Shown here: one piece after another, positions 24,888 through 35,059 of the stretch
How positions within the stretch are numbered: the first letter of the stretch is position 1
Layout of the letters: every line of letters starts with the position of its first letter
Assembly (NCBI RefSeq): GCF_014652695.1
Contig: NZ_BMZH01000001.1
Coordinates: 62,001 to 126,000 of the forward strand
Source of the DNA: Algimonas arctica
GTDB taxonomy: Bacteria; Pseudomonadota; Alphaproteobacteria; Caulobacterales; Maricaulaceae
Direction: 5' to 3'
DNA length: 64,000 bases
Made by a program: the position numbers and the translations under genes
The notes under the pieces: generated by a model
Told to the model about the DNA's origin: nothing
Databases searched by the model: none
What the model saw: the letters and a program-made list of their open reading frames with translations, nothing else

Positions 24888-25715
24888 ATGACTGACCCAG
24901 CCTCAATCGACCCAGCGGAAAAGCCCGCAAACCTCAGCAATCCTCGCCGGGCCTTCATCAAGAAGACTGGTAAGAAGCTCGTGCGCAAGATTGCAGGCTT
25001 CCAGTCGGCGCAATCCAAAGTGCCTGATACGCCCAAGCTGGATAACGCGCATTTCCCGTGGCTGTCTGAATTTACGGATAATTGGGAAGCCATTCGCAAG
25101 GAGGCGCAAGCCGTACTCGCGTTTCGCGACGATATTCCCGCGTTCCACGAATTGTCGCCGGATCAGTACCGTCTTTCCACCGCGAAGAATTGGAAGACCT
25201 ACATCCTCTATGGTTTCGGCCAACGCATGGAGACGAATACCCAGCTCACGCCCGTCACAGCGGATATTTTATCGCGCGTGCCGCATATTCAAACAGCGAT
25301 GTTTTCCATCCTCGCGCCCGGCTATCATATCCCGGCGCATAAGGGTGTGACCAAGGGCATTTTGAGAAGTCACTTGGGCTTGATTATTCCGAAGGACCGC
25401 GAGCAATGCCGTATCCGTGTCGATGACACGATCACGGCCTGGAAAGAGGGCGAAATTTTTGTCTTCGATGACACGTATGAACATGAAGTCTGGAATGAGA
25501 CTGACGAAGAGCGTGTGATCTTGTTGTTTGATTTCGATCGCCCGATGAAACTGCCCGGACGGGTGCTCAACAAGACCTTTCTTCAAATCATGAAGTTTAC
25601 GGCCTTCTATCAGGACCCGAAGAAAAACTTGGCGTCGGCGGAAGAGAAAATGGAAGCGGCCATCCGCCAAGCCGACGCGAATATTGAAGCTATGAGCGAT
25701 CCTGCTGACACATAA
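24888..25715 (+). CDS. Aspartyl/asparaginyl beta-hydroxylase-like lipid hydroxylase
   Basis: A 275-residue Fe(II)/2-oxoglutarate dioxygenase of the Asp/Asn beta-hydroxylase family, which includes LpxO of lipid A 2-hydroxylation. Visible motifs are YHIPAHKG (H151), RSHLGLIIP (R160, H162), DDTYEHEVWNET (H199) and RVILLFDFDRP. A basic N-terminus (RRAFIKKTGKKLVRK) could dock on the membrane. It follows cfa by 11 bases and ends at a terminator, making it the last gene of the block. I infer hydroxylation of a sphingolipid or lipid A acyl chain; the locus favours the first. Confidence 0.78.
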   Translation: MTDPASIDPAEKPANLSNPRRAFIKKTGKKLVRKIAGFQSAQSKVPDTPKLDNAHFPWLSEFTDNWEAIRKEAQAVLAFRDDIPAFHELSPDQYRLSTAKNWKTYILYGFGQRMETNTQLTPVTADILSRVPHIQTAMFSILAPGYHIPAHKGVTKGILRSHLGLIIPKDREQCRIRVDDTITAWKEGEIFVFDDTYEHEVWNETDEERVILLFDFDRPMKLPGRVLNKTFLQIMKFTAFYQDPKKNLASAEEKMEAAIRQADANIEAMSDPADT

Positions 25716-25720
25716 AAAAA

Positions 25721-25741
25721 CCGGACGGCAGAACCGTCCGG
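25721..25741. terminator. Bidirectional terminator between sphingolipid block and M16 protease
   Basis: CCGGACGG (25721-25728) pairs with CCGTCCGG (25734-25741) around a five-base loop. Read on the minus strand the stem is followed by seven T, a strong terminator for the M16 gene. On the plus strand the following tract is weaker. Confidence 0.85.
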
Positions 25742-25767
25742 CTTAAGTTTGATGGAATTGATTGCGT

Positions 25768-28593
25768 CTAGTTCAAGTCGACAATCGTATAGCCAAGATC
25801 AGCCAGCCGCGCTTTTTGGCTCGCGGCATCTCCGACAACGACAATCCGCATCGCATCGGGACGCATATGCGCATCCGACAGCACTTTCGCATCGGCGAGT
25901 GTCATCGACTGAACCCGTGCCATTTCTTGGGCCCGAATATCGGCGGGTAGGTCATTGCGGCTAATGTCTTGGATGAGCCCCAGCTTATCGCCGAGTGTTT
26001 CTGTCTTGAGGGCCTGACCGCGCATCAGCGATTCTTTCATTTCCGCCAGTTCCGATTCCGTCATGTTGCGGCCATGCTCAGCGACAATGTCGCGGATGAG
26101 CTCGAGGCTTTCCTTGGTCGCATTGGTGCGAACCGATGTTCGGACCAAGAAAGACCCGCTATCTTTGTCAGCGTTGGCGCCAGAGCCGATCCCGTAAGTG
26201 TAGCCTTTATTGACGCGCAATTCCGTCATCAGTTTCGACGTATAGATGCCGCCCAGTGGGAAGTTGAGCGCATCAAGACGCGCATAGTCCGGGTCAACCG
26301 ATGTGAGCGCCGGGCGGGTCATACGAATGACTGACTGTTTGGCGTCCGGCACATCGTAGAAATAAATTGTCGTGTAATCTACGGGGGCCATGGCCGGGCG
26401 GGGCTTATCGGCGAGTTCGCCGTCAACGGGATCACCGATTGTGCCAAATACGCTCAACACATCGCTTTCCTGATAGTCGCCGACAATGTTCAAGGTCGCC
26501 GTGGAGAGGTCCATATAGTTGGTATGGAAGGCCTTAAGGTCCTCCAGCGTGATCGCGCGGACTTGATCTTCTGTGCCTGCGCCGGCGACGGATAGGGCGC
26601 TATCGCCCGGGTAAGTCAGGCGCGCTTCGGCTTGGGATGCTAAGAAGTTCGGGTTGGCTTGCTGCGCGACGGCGCTTTGGGCGTAGCTTTCGCGCAATGT
26701 CTCAAACTCAGTCGCGTCAAACGCGGGCGTATTGATCATATCGTTGACGAGTGCGACGGTGGCGTCGAGGTTTCGGGCCAAAGTTTTCCCGCGGACCGTC
26801 GTAAAGCGGTTGCTTGTGGAAACATTGATGGTTGAACCGAGATTGCCGAGCGCTTCTTGGAAGCTGGCCGTGTCGAGTGAGCCTGAGCCCTTCATCAATA
26901 AGTCACCCATCATCGTGGCGACACCGGGCTTCGCGGCGGTCGCGCGATTTTTACCCGCGTCAAAATCAATCGAAAACTCAATCAAAGGCACTTCAACGGA
27001 TTGAATGCCTACAATCTCTAAGCCATTTCCGGCCTCAGCCGTCCAGATTGCTGGGACAGGCAATGTGTAGGGCGCGCCAAAGTCCGGCTCGACTGTGCGG
27101 TCAAACGCGGACGCCGTCGGTTCATAGATACGGGCGTCTGGATTATAAGGTACGTCCGCTTCTGCGCCTTGGACGACAACTTCTTCGACCACTGTGGCGG
27201 TCGCTGCGCCGTCTAAGCCGAGTTCAAGTTCGCCTTTTGGGACGAAAGAGGTTGAGATGAACGGCTTGTCTTTGATGTAGCGGTGGTAAACGTCCATGAC
27301 GTCGGCGGCGGTGACAGCGCGCAGTGCGGCAATGTCATCATCAAGATAACCGGGATCGTTCCGGAATAGGTTATATTCAGCCAGCGCAATGGCTTTGCCG
27401 AGCGCGCTCTGGACTTCATCATAAACGGAGACTTCGGCGTCCGTCTTGATCCGCTCCAGCGCATCTTCGGGGATGCCGTTGGCTTCAAATCGGGCAAAAG
27501 ACGCGGTGATCGCCGGGATCAAATCGTCAATATCTTCGCCAGCCTTAGGAGAAACGAACAAATAAACTTCGCCCGCGAGTTCTTTGAAATAGGTGAAGGT
27601 CCCGACACCGGTGGTGAGCTGTTCTTCATCAATCATCACTTCGTTGAACGGCGCGCGTTTGCCGTCCGATAGATAGGTCATGAGGACTTCGAGCGCGTAG
27701 GAATCCGTGTGATATTCTGCGACAGCGGGCCAGACCATGCTGAGCTGCGGCACTTTGGCGAAGCTGTCCTCATGCACGAACATCTTACTTTCTGTGAGCG
27801 TGACCGGTGCGATAACACGCTCGGGTTGGACGTCGCCCGCCGGAATTTCACCGAAATAGCGCTCTACGAGTGTGCGGGCTTCCGCCGGATCGAAGTCGCC
27901 AGTAATTGTCACGGTCACATTTTGTGGCGTGTACCATTTGGCGAAGAAGTCTTTCGTGTCCTGCAAGGTCGCATTGTCGAGATCCTCGAGCGATCCGATG
28001 ACCGTGTGGTTGTAAGGATGGCCGACGGGGTAGAGCGCTTTGCCAATAATGTAGAAATTATGTCCGTAGGCTTCATTGTCGACGCGCTGGCGCTTTTCGT
28101 TTTTGACGACTTGTTTCTCGCGGTCGATCACATTTTGATTAACCGTGTTGATGAACCAACCAAGCTTATCGGCTTCAGCCCAAATCACTTTTTCAAGCGC
28201 GTCCGCGGGGACGGCTTGGAAATATTGCGTCATATCATTGGTGGTAAAGCCATTCGTCCCTTCACCGCCGATGCGGGTGTTCATGACGTCGAGGCCCCCA
28301 TAGCCAAGGTTCTCAGAATCGAGGAACAGCAAGTGTTCGAACAAATGCGCAAACCCTGTCTTGCCGGCTTCTTCGCGGGCAGAGCCCACATGAGCGGCGA
28401 GATTGATGGCGACAATCGGATCGGATCTATCAACATGCAAGATGACGTCGAGACCATTATCGAGGGTGAACTTTTCGAATTCTAATTGCGGCAGAGACGA
28501 TGACGCATCAGCGGCCTTTAGATTGGGCACGGAGGTCGTCTCACAAGCCGCCAGGGCGATAACGGAAGCAAAAAGGAGAGCGCGCTTTTTCAT
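25768..28593 (-). CDS. M16 family zinc metalloprotease, predicted lipoprotein
   Basis: A pitrilysin-family protease of 941 residues. It starts MKKRALLFASVIALAAC, a lipoprotein signal with acceptor Cys 17, so it should sit in the periplasm on a membrane. The first catalytic domain has the inverted zinc motif HLFEH (H83, E86, H87) and NEKRQRVDNEAYG downstream. The second half (from about 510) repeats the fold without the zinc site, ending with NKGYTYGIGSGANADKDSG. I chose the ATG at 28593; a TTG two codons earlier is less likely. A single-gene transcript is expected, with the terminator at 25721-25741 and a palindrome just upstream. Confidence 0.92.
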   Translation of the reverse strand: MKKRALLFASVIALAACETTSVPNLKAADASSSLPQLEFEKFTLDNGLDVILHVDRSDPIVAINLAAHVGSAREEAGKTGFAHLFEHLLFLDSENLGYGGLDVMNTRIGGEGTNGFTTNDMTQYFQAVPADALEKVIWAEADKLGWFINTVNQNVIDREKQVVKNEKRQRVDNEAYGHNFYIIGKALYPVGHPYNHTVIGSLEDLDNATLQDTKDFFAKWYTPQNVTVTITGDFDPAEARTLVERYFGEIPAGDVQPERVIAPVTLTESKMFVHEDSFAKVPQLSMVWPAVAEYHTDSYALEVLMTYLSDGKRAPFNEVMIDEEQLTTGVGTFTYFKELAGEVYLFVSPKAGEDIDDLIPAITASFARFEANGIPEDALERIKTDAEVSVYDEVQSALGKAIALAEYNLFRNDPGYLDDDIAALRAVTAADVMDVYHRYIKDKPFISTSFVPKGELELGLDGAATATVVEEVVVQGAEADVPYNPDARIYEPTASAFDRTVEPDFGAPYTLPVPAIWTAEAGNGLEIVGIQSVEVPLIEFSIDFDAGKNRATAAKPGVATMMGDLLMKGSGSLDTASFQEALGNLGSTINVSTSNRFTTVRGKTLARNLDATVALVNDMINTPAFDATEFETLRESYAQSAVAQQANPNFLASQAEARLTYPGDSALSVAGAGTEDQVRAITLEDLKAFHTNYMDLSTATLNIVGDYQESDVLSVFGTIGDPVDGELADKPRPAMAPVDYTTIYFYDVPDAKQSVIRMTRPALTSVDPDYARLDALNFPLGGIYTSKLMTELRVNKGYTYGIGSGANADKDSGSFLVRTSVRTNATKESLELIRDIVAEHGRNMTESELAEMKESLMRGQALKTETLGDKLGLIQDISRNDLPADIRAQEMARVQSMTLADAKVLSDAHMRPDAMRIVVVGDAASQKARLADLGYTIVDLN

Positions 28594-28607
28594 GATCAAT
28601 CCATGTT

Positions 28608-28621
28608 GTTTATCGATAAAC
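28608..28621. promoter_or_regulatory. 14-base perfect palindrome upstream of the M16 gene
   Basis: GTTTATCGATAAAC is fully symmetric and begins 15 bases before the M16 start codon, in the 74-base region shared with divergent arfB. It is a candidate operator. Confidence 0.4.
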
Positions 28622-28667
28622 TTGCTCTGCTATAGTCCTGACCATTCTGAAATGCTAGTCAGAACCG

Positions 28668-29099
28668 ATGGATGATTTGCACATTCGAAACGGACTATAT
28701 GTTCCCGCGCAGGCGATGAGCGTCGATGCTGTCAAAGCGTCGGGGCCGGGCGGGCAATCGGTCAATAAAACCAATTCGGCGGCACAGCTCCGCGCCTATA
28801 TCGATGCGTTTGGCTGGTCGGACGGGTTCGTCGCGCGGGTGCTCGCCCATTCAGACGGTCGGATCAGCCAAAGCCAGCGCGCCATTGTCATACAGTGCGA
28901 TACACACCGCAGTTTCCACCGCAATCAGGATGAAGCCCGCGAGCGTTTAGCAAGATTACTTCTCAAAGCCCTTCATCGCGATAAACCTCGCCGCGTCACC
29001 CGCCCCTCCTACAGTTCAACAAAGCGCGCCGTGAAAGCGCAAAAGCGTCGCGCGGAAATTAAGTCGCTGCGCGGTTCCGTGAAAGATTGGAACGGGTAG
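28668..29099 (+). CDS. arfB: Alternative ribosome-rescue peptidyl-tRNA hydrolase ArfB
   Basis: A 143-residue class I release-factor-like protein. It frees peptides from stalled ribosomes without a stop codon. It has the catalytic GGQ (28-30) in ASGPGGQSVNKTNS and a long Lys/Arg-rich tail (RDKPRRVTRPSYSSTKRAVKAQ), the mRNA-channel-binding element of ArfB/YaeJ. It lacks the stop-codon recognition domain of RF1/RF2, as expected. It is divergent from the M16 protease and precedes the rpmF region. Confidence 0.92.
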   Translation: MDDLHIRNGLYVPAQAMSVDAVKASGPGGQSVNKTNSAAQLRAYIDAFGWSDGFVARVLAHSDGRISQSQRAIVIQCDTHRSFHRNQDEARERLARLLLKALHRDKPRRVTRPSYSSTKRAVKAQKRRAEIKSLRGSVKDWNG

Positions 29100-29164
29100 C
29101 TTGGCCTGTTGGCAGGCGATAAGGAAGTCACGCTCGATATTTCTGGTAATGCGACGTCGGTGAT

Positions 29165-29226
29165 AATGAGAACGCGAATTTAGGGGGCTATTTAAATACT
29201 GTTATTCGCGAGTTGGCATTCTCATT
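29165..29226. other. Long inverted repeat in the arfB-rpmF intergenic region
   Basis: AATGAGAACGCGAAT (29165-29179) pairs with ATTCGCG (29204-29210) and, after an eight-base bulge, TTCTCATT (29219-29226), enclosing a 24-base loop. It sits in the 252-base gap before rpmF, which otherwise holds no gene. It could be a leader element or small RNA. Confidence 0.45.
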
Positions 29227-29351
29227 CCGCTGGCGGTAACACTTGCGGAGCATGGCGCGACTCGCTATGGGGCGCGCCGATCACCGCGGCTTTTCCTTAT
29301 CTCAGGATGAGGTTTAAGGCCGCGATTTACGTTATAACGATGGAGGCGACC

Positions 29352-29531
29352 ATGGCGGTCCCTAAGAGTAAGATCAGTAATTCGCGTCGCGGCATGCGCC
29401 GCTCGCACGATAAACTCGGCAAGCCGAGCTATGTCGAAGATAAAGACAGCGGCGAACTTCGCCGTCCGCACCACATCGACCTGAAATCCGGCATGTATCG
29501 CGGTCGTCAGGTTTTGGCGGCTAAAGAGTAA
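29352..29531 (+). CDS. rpmF: 50S ribosomal protein L32
   Basis: A 59-residue basic protein starting [20 protein letters not shown], the hallmark of bacterial L32 in the alphaproteobacterial form. The ATG follows GGAGGCGACC, a strong ribosome site, so the frame's earlier ATG at 29307 is not the start. In many bacteria rpmF precedes plsX-fabH. Here it stands alone, with a terminator 68 bases downstream and enolase after it. Confidence 0.96.
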   Translation: MAVPKSKISNSRRGMRRSHDKLGKPSYVEDKDSGELRRPHHIDLKSGMYRGRQVLAAKE

Positions 29532-29599
29532 ACCAAATACCGCTTAATCGCGTTGTTTTGGCATAGAGGCTTCGGTCTCTCAGACGATAAAGAATGAAC

Positions 29600-29628
29600 A
29601 CCCGGCGGTCTCGCCGGGTTTTCTTGTT
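29600..29628 (+). terminator. Rho-independent terminator after rpmF
   Basis: CCCGGCG (29601-29607) pairs with CGCCGGG (29612-29618) around GTCT, extended by A29600-T29619 and followed by TTTTCTT. Confidence 0.9.
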
Positions 29629-29639
29629 TGGGGCGATGA

Positions 29640-30974
<1,335 letters not shown>

Positions 30975-31058
30975 GACTGTCACTTTACGCCCAGGCGTCA
31001 TCACATTTTCGTCTGAGGCTTAACGCGACGTAAACTGTGATCCGACTAATTTGGCCGG

Positions 31059-31376
31059 ATGATCCGGCGGCTTAAATTGACACTCCCAGACGTAAAGCGC
31101 CGCGCTCCAGCGGCGGCTTTGGTTGTCTTTTATCTGTACATTGGTTTTCACGCGTTCTCAGGCAGCCAAGGCCTCGTGCGTTGGATGGAACATGCGGATC
31201 GCGCTGACCATTTACAGGGGCGGGTGACGGCGCTCGAATCACGGCGCGCCGATCTTCAAACGCATGTTGACCTGCTTTCGGCAGGGTCTCTTGACCTCGA
31301 TACGCTCGATATCGAAGCTAGACAGCGGTTATATGTCTCGAAGCCGGGTGAAATCACAATATGGCTTGACCCTTAG
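31059..31376 (+). CDS. ftsB: FtsB/DivIC-type septum formation protein
   Basis: A 105-residue bitopic protein. It has a short basic N-terminus, one membrane helix (AAALVVFYLYIGFHAFSG, about 18-35), then a coiled coil (HADRADHLQGRVTALESRRADLQ, about 45-68) and DLDTLDIEARQRLYVSKPGE. The last segment is the conserved DxxxxExAR-L-Y-pattern of FtsB. It should act with FtsL and FtsQ in the divisome. Its place between eno and pdhA is the usual one for this class of bacteria. Confidence 0.85.
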   Translation: MIRRLKLTLPDVKRRAPAAALVVFYLYIGFHAFSGSQGLVRWMEHADRADHLQGRVTALESRRADLQTHVDLLSAGSLDLDTLDIEARQRLYVSKPGEITIWLDP

Positions 31377-31455
31377 GCCCGGCATGTAAAGAAGCGCATG
31401 AATACTCGGCTGTTCATGTCGGGAATTGATACTGACAGCGCTGTCGGAGTGATTA

Positions 31456-32493
31456 ATGGCTACGAAAACACCAAAGAAATCCACCAAGAAATCGAGTGCT
31501 GCGCCCAAGAAAGCGGCGTCGCGCACGACGGATAAGGATGAGCTGCTCGGTTATTACCGGGATATGCTGCTGATCCGGCGCTTCGAAGAGCGCGCAGGGC
31601 AGCTCTACGGCATGGGGCAAATCGCGGGTTTCTGTCACCTCTATATTGGACAAGAAGCCGTCGTCACCGGATGCAAAGCCGCGATGAAAGACGGCGATCA
31701 GATGATCACGGGCTACCGCGATCACGGTCATATGCTGGCGCTCGACATGGACCCGAAAGGCGTCATGGCCGAATTGACCGGGCGCGCGACGGGCTATTCC
31801 AAAGGGAAAGGCGGGAGCATGCACATGTTCTCGACCGAGAAGAAATTCTACGGCGGGCACGGCATTGTTGGCGCGCAGGTTCCGATTGGCGCGGGTCTCG
31901 CGTTTGCGAACCAATATCTCGAGAATAAAGCCGTTAGCCTCGCCTTCTTCGGTGATGGGGCATCCAATCAGGGTCAGGTTTATGAGGCCTTCAACATGGC
32001 CAAACTCTGGAACCTGCCTGTCATCTTCGTGATCGAGAACAATCAATATGCGATGGGCACGTCCGTTCAACGCGCCTCAGCCGAAACCGAATTGTTTAAA
32101 CGCGGCATCAGCTTTGAAATCGAAGGCAAACTTGTCGATGGTATGGATGTTCTTGCCGTCCGCGATGCGGCTGCGGAAGCCATCGAACATGCGCGCTCTG
32201 GCAAAGGGCCGATGATCCTCGAGATGAAGACTTACCGCTATCGTGGCCACTCCATGTCTGATCCGGCGAAATACCGCTCTCGCGACGAAGTCACCAAAGC
32301 GCGGGATGAAACCGACCCCATTGACGCGGTCAAGAAACGTATTTTGACTGAAAAATGGGCGAGCGAGGACGATCTCAAAGAAATCGACAAAGCGATCAAA
32401 GCCACCGTTAAAGACTCGGCGGATTTTGCTATTGAAAGCCCAGAGCCAGATCCGAGTGAACTTTGGACGGATGTCCTGATTGAGGTGGATTAA
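31456..32493 (+). CDS. pdhA: Pyruvate dehydrogenase E1 component, alpha subunit
   Basis: The alpha chain of the heterotetrameric E1, which decarboxylates pyruvate using thiamine diphosphate. The 345-residue protein has the TPP-binding motif GDGASNQGQVYEAFNMA (from residue 166) ending at ENNQYAMGTS, and the phospho-loop-like YRYRGHSMSDPAKYRS. The N-terminus is a Lys/Ala-rich stretch (TPKKSTKKSSAAPKKAAS) that may be flexible. The stop overlaps the ATG of the MAPEG gene (TAATG). Confidence 0.97.
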   Translation: MATKTPKKSTKKSSAAPKKAASRTTDKDELLGYYRDMLLIRRFEERAGQLYGMGQIAGFCHLYIGQEAVVTGCKAAMKDGDQMITGYRDHGHMLALDMDPKGVMAELTGRATGYSKGKGGSMHMFSTEKKFYGGHGIVGAQVPIGAGLAFANQYLENKAVSLAFFGDGASNQGQVYEAFNMAKLWNLPVIFVIENNQYAMGTSVQRASAETELFKRGISFEIEGKLVDGMDVLAVRDAAAEAIEHARSGKGPMILEMKTYRYRGHSMSDPAKYRSRDEVTKARDETDPIDAVKKRILTEKWASEDDLKEIDKAIKATVKDSADFAIESPEPDPSELWTDVLIEVD

Positions 32494-32894
32494 TGCCCAC
32501 TGAACTCCAATATCTCATTTCGGCCGTCGGTCTCTACCTGTTCATGATCCTTATGCAGACGGTCTCAGCGACCGTGTCGCGTAAAGCGAGCGTCGCAGAC
32601 CTTGTCGGCGCGCGGGACGATTTGCCCACCGCGGGACTAACGACCTTCCATGGCCGCACAAAGCGCGCGCAAGCGAATTTCACCGAGTCGATGGTCATGT
32701 TCGTCCCGCTCTGCCTGATTGCGGTTTATTCTAACGATACATCCGGCCTTACGGCGCTCGGCGCGGCCCTGTTCTTTTATGGGCGTTTAGTCTTTGCCCC
32801 GATGTATTATTTCGGTGTGCCGTGGTTGCGCACCCTCGCTTGGTTCGTGTCGATTATCGGCATCCTTCTGTTCTTCGTGGAGCTGCTTTTCTAA
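32493..32894 (+). CDS. MAPEG family membrane protein
   Basis: A 133-residue four-helix membrane protein of the MAPEG family (glutathione/eicosanoid-type). The family pattern is seen in [21 protein letters not shown], between helix one ([18 protein letters not shown]) and helix two. Bacterial members often have glutathione transferase or peroxidase activity; the substrate here is unknown. It lies between pdhA and pdhB with TAATG overlaps at both ends, so it is translated as part of the pyruvate dehydrogenase operon. Confidence 0.82.
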   Translation: MPTELQYLISAVGLYLFMILMQTVSATVSRKASVADLVGARDDLPTAGLTTFHGRTKRAQANFTESMVMFVPLCLIAVYSNDTSGLTALGAALFFYGRLVFAPMYYFGVPWLRTLAWFVSIIGILLFFVELLF

Positions 32895-34318
32895 TGGCAA
32901 TCGATATTCAGATGCCCGCCCTCTCTCCGACGATGGAGGAGGGGACACTTGCTAAATGGATGGTCAAGGAGGGTGACACCGTGCGCTCTGGTGACATCCT
33001 CGCCGAGATTGAAACTGACAAAGCGACGATGGAAGTCGAAGCCGTCGATGAAGGCACGATTGGCAAGCTGCTTGTCGCGGACGGAGCGGAGGGTGTCAAA
33101 GTCGGCACCGTGATCGCGCAATTGCTGGAAGACGGCGAAAGCGCGGATGATTTGGCCTCGCCCGCGACATCCGAACCTGCTGATCGCGGTCAGATTAAAG
33201 CGGATGATCAAGGCGATGACAAACCCGGCAGTGCGGGTCCGGCGCATCCGGAGAATAACGCTGACGACGGCACGGTTGAAAAAGCGCCGGCGGGCAAAGC
33301 GGTCGCCAACGACCCCGATATTCCAACCAATATTAAAATGATCTCGACAACCGTGCGCGACTCGCTGCGGGACGCGATGGCCGAAGAAATGCGGCGTGAC
33401 CCGACCGTTTTTGTGATGGGCGAAGAAGTCGCCGAATATCAGGGCGCGTATAAAGTCACACGCGAACTCCTACAGGAATTTGGCGCGAAACGCGTCATCG
33501 ACACGCCGATTACCGAACACGGCTTTGCCGGGATCGGCGTCGGCGCGGCTTTTGGTGGGTTGAAGCCCATTGTCGAATTTATGACATGGAACTTCGCCAT
33601 GCAGGCGATTGATCACATCATTAACTCCGCCGCTAAGACGCTCTATATGTCTGGCGGACAGATGCGTTGCCCGATTGTGTTCCGTGGCCCGAACGGCGCG
33701 GCGTCGCGCGTTGGCGCGCAACACTCACAGGATTACTCCAGCTGGTACGCCCATGTGCCGGGCCTGAAAGTTGTCGCGCCTTATGATGCGGCGGACGCGA
33801 AAGGTCTGCTCAAAGCCGCGATCCGTGATCCGAACCCGGTCGTGTTTTTGGAACATGAGCTGATGTATGGCGAAAGCTTCGACGTACCGGACATGGACGA
33901 TTTCATCATTCCGATTGGCAAAGCGAAAGTCCGCCGCGAAGGCAAAGACGTGACCATCACGGCGCAATCCCGCATGGTCAAATTCGCGCTCGAAGCGGCG
34001 GAGATTTTGGCGGAAGAAGGCATTGATGCCGAAGTCATCGATATGCGCACGCTCCGTCCGCTCGACACGGATACGGTCATCAAATCCGTCAAGAAGACCA
34101 ATCGCATCGTCTGCGCTGAAGAAGGCTGGGGCCAACACGGTATCGGCGCCGAAATCGCCGCCCGCGTCGTCGCCGAAGCCTTCGACTATCTCGACGCCCC
34201 GCCCATGCGCGTGCACCAAAAAGACGTGCCGCTACCCTATGCGGCCAACTTGGAAGCGCTCAGCTTGCCGGGCACGGAGGATGTGGTGAAGGCGGCGCGG
34301 GCTGTTTGTTATAAGTGA
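32894..34318 (+). CDS. pdhB: Pyruvate dehydrogenase E1 component, beta subunit with N-terminal lipoyl domain
   Basis: The beta chain of E1 in its alphaproteobacterial form: a biotinyl-lipoyl domain (1-78) with lipoyl lysine K43 in [12 protein letters not shown], an acidic Asp/Ala/Gly-rich linker (about 85-135), then the transketolase-like catalytic part ([55 protein letters not shown]). The 474 residues match this class. The start is the ATG overlapping the MAPEG stop. The lipoyl domain is nearly identical to that of pdhC in the same operon. Confidence 0.97.
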   Translation: MAIDIQMPALSPTMEEGTLAKWMVKEGDTVRSGDILAEIETDKATMEVEAVDEGTIGKLLVADGAEGVKVGTVIAQLLEDGESADDLASPATSEPADRGQIKADDQGDDKPGSAGPAHPENNADDGTVEKAPAGKAVANDPDIPTNIKMISTTVRDSLRDAMAEEMRRDPTVFVMGEEVAEYQGAYKVTRELLQEFGAKRVIDTPITEHGFAGIGVGAAFGGLKPIVEFMTWNFAMQAIDHIINSAAKTLYMSGGQMRCPIVFRGPNGAASRVGAQHSQDYSSWYAHVPGLKVVAPYDAADAKGLLKAAIRDPNPVVFLEHELMYGESFDVPDMDDFIIPIGKAKVRREGKDVTITAQSRMVKFALEAAEILAEEGIDAEVIDMRTLRPLDTDTVIKSVKKTNRIVCAEEGWGQHGIGAEIAARVVAEAFDYLDAPPMRVHQKDVPLPYAANLEALSLPGTEDVVKAARAVCYK

Positions 34319-34668
34319 AGTTCGTTTTCCAATTTGATATGGGGGTAGAGGGTAAACCAGAAGAACCAAACGAGCTCTTAGCCACTACGTGGTCATCTAA
34401 TCGGCTTAAGGCGCTTACAAGAGTGACGAACCCATTCCAACTAAATGGAAGATTCAAAAGTTGGGGGCCAGTTATCCGTCTCGTTCTTAAAAAGCGTTGG
34501 GTGAATGTTGGTCTCGACCAACTTTTACGAGAAGGTCAAATTCCCATGGTTGCTTGCGCTGACAGTCCGCCCCGGTATGCGGACCCTCGCGCTTGGCTAG
34601 ATGAAAACGAACATTTCGCCAAAAGCTTAGGGTTTGGTAGTCTCCGCTTAATGAAACCCAATTCGTAA
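34315..34668 (+). CDS. Small hypothetical protein in the pdh operon, atypical base composition
   Basis: A possible 117-residue protein starting with GTG inside the pdhB stop codon region (ATAAGTGA); ATG 34339 is an alternative. It contains [20 protein letters not shown] and [17 protein letters not shown] but no family I recognise, no signal and no membrane helix. Its DNA is visibly more AT-rich than the genes on both sides (25 G+C in the first 60 bases after the start). That suggests either acquired DNA or a relaxed, possibly non-coding stretch. Low confidence that it is translated. Confidence 0.4.
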   Translation: MKFVFQFDMGVEGKPEEPNELLATTWSSNRLKALTRVTNPFQLNGRFKSWGPVIRLVLKKRWVNVGLDQLLREGQIPMVACADSPPRYADPRAWLDENEHFAKSLGFGSLRLMKPNS

Positions 34669-34706
34669 GAAAACCTACTCCTCAACCTCAAGCCTGAAAG
34701 CCCGTA

Positions 34707-35027
34707 ATGTCTGAAGTCGGAAGCCTCACAATCCCACCCGCTGCTCTTGAACACGACAACCGCCAAGAGATGTTCCGATTCTGGATTGCCGGAAATACGG
34801 GTCATGTGGCGCTGAAATACGGCTTTCTGGGTGAGCAAAAAGACGAAGCCTATATGTTGGGGCAAATGTTGGCTGACGTGGCCAAACATTATACCAATGC
34901 CTCGTCCGAAGGACTCCCGAACGGGCTGAGCGCGGATGAAATCCTCTCGGCGATCAAACGCGGGATGACAGACGGGCTTACGTTTGACGGCCATACCGAA
35001 GTCACTGAAGCGCCGGATAAGCCTTAA
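34707..35027 (+). CDS. DUF5076-like protein
   Basis: A 106-residue soluble protein starting MSEVGSLTIPPAALEHDNRQ, with FRFWIAGNTGHVALKYGFL and ADEILSAIKRGMTDGL. The layout matches the DUF5076 proteins found near pdh genes in Caulobacter-like bacteria, as far as I remember. Function unknown. It sits in the same direction between pdhB and pdhC, 38 bases after the previous frame. Confidence 0.6.
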   Translation: MSEVGSLTIPPAALEHDNRQEMFRFWIAGNTGHVALKYGFLGEQKDEAYMLGQMLADVAKHYTNASSEGLPNGLSADEILSAIKRGMTDGLTFDGHTEVTEAPDKP

Positions 35028-35059
35028 CTAAACGACTGTTGAGACAGGGAAACGCACGG

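Noticed and set aside
9730-25715. tRNA-Val as the attachment site of an island carrying the sphingolipid genes
   Set aside because: The sphingolipid genes lie at the 5' side of the tRNA, no integrase is present, and I saw no repeat of the tRNA 3' end at the far boundary.
27709-28485. 258-codon plus-strand frame inside the M16 protease gene
   Set aside because: Antisense frame that follows the codon pattern of the protease; nothing recognisable in it.
33725-34219. Minus-strand frame within pdhB
   Set aside because: Shadow of a conserved catalytic domain; no start signal.
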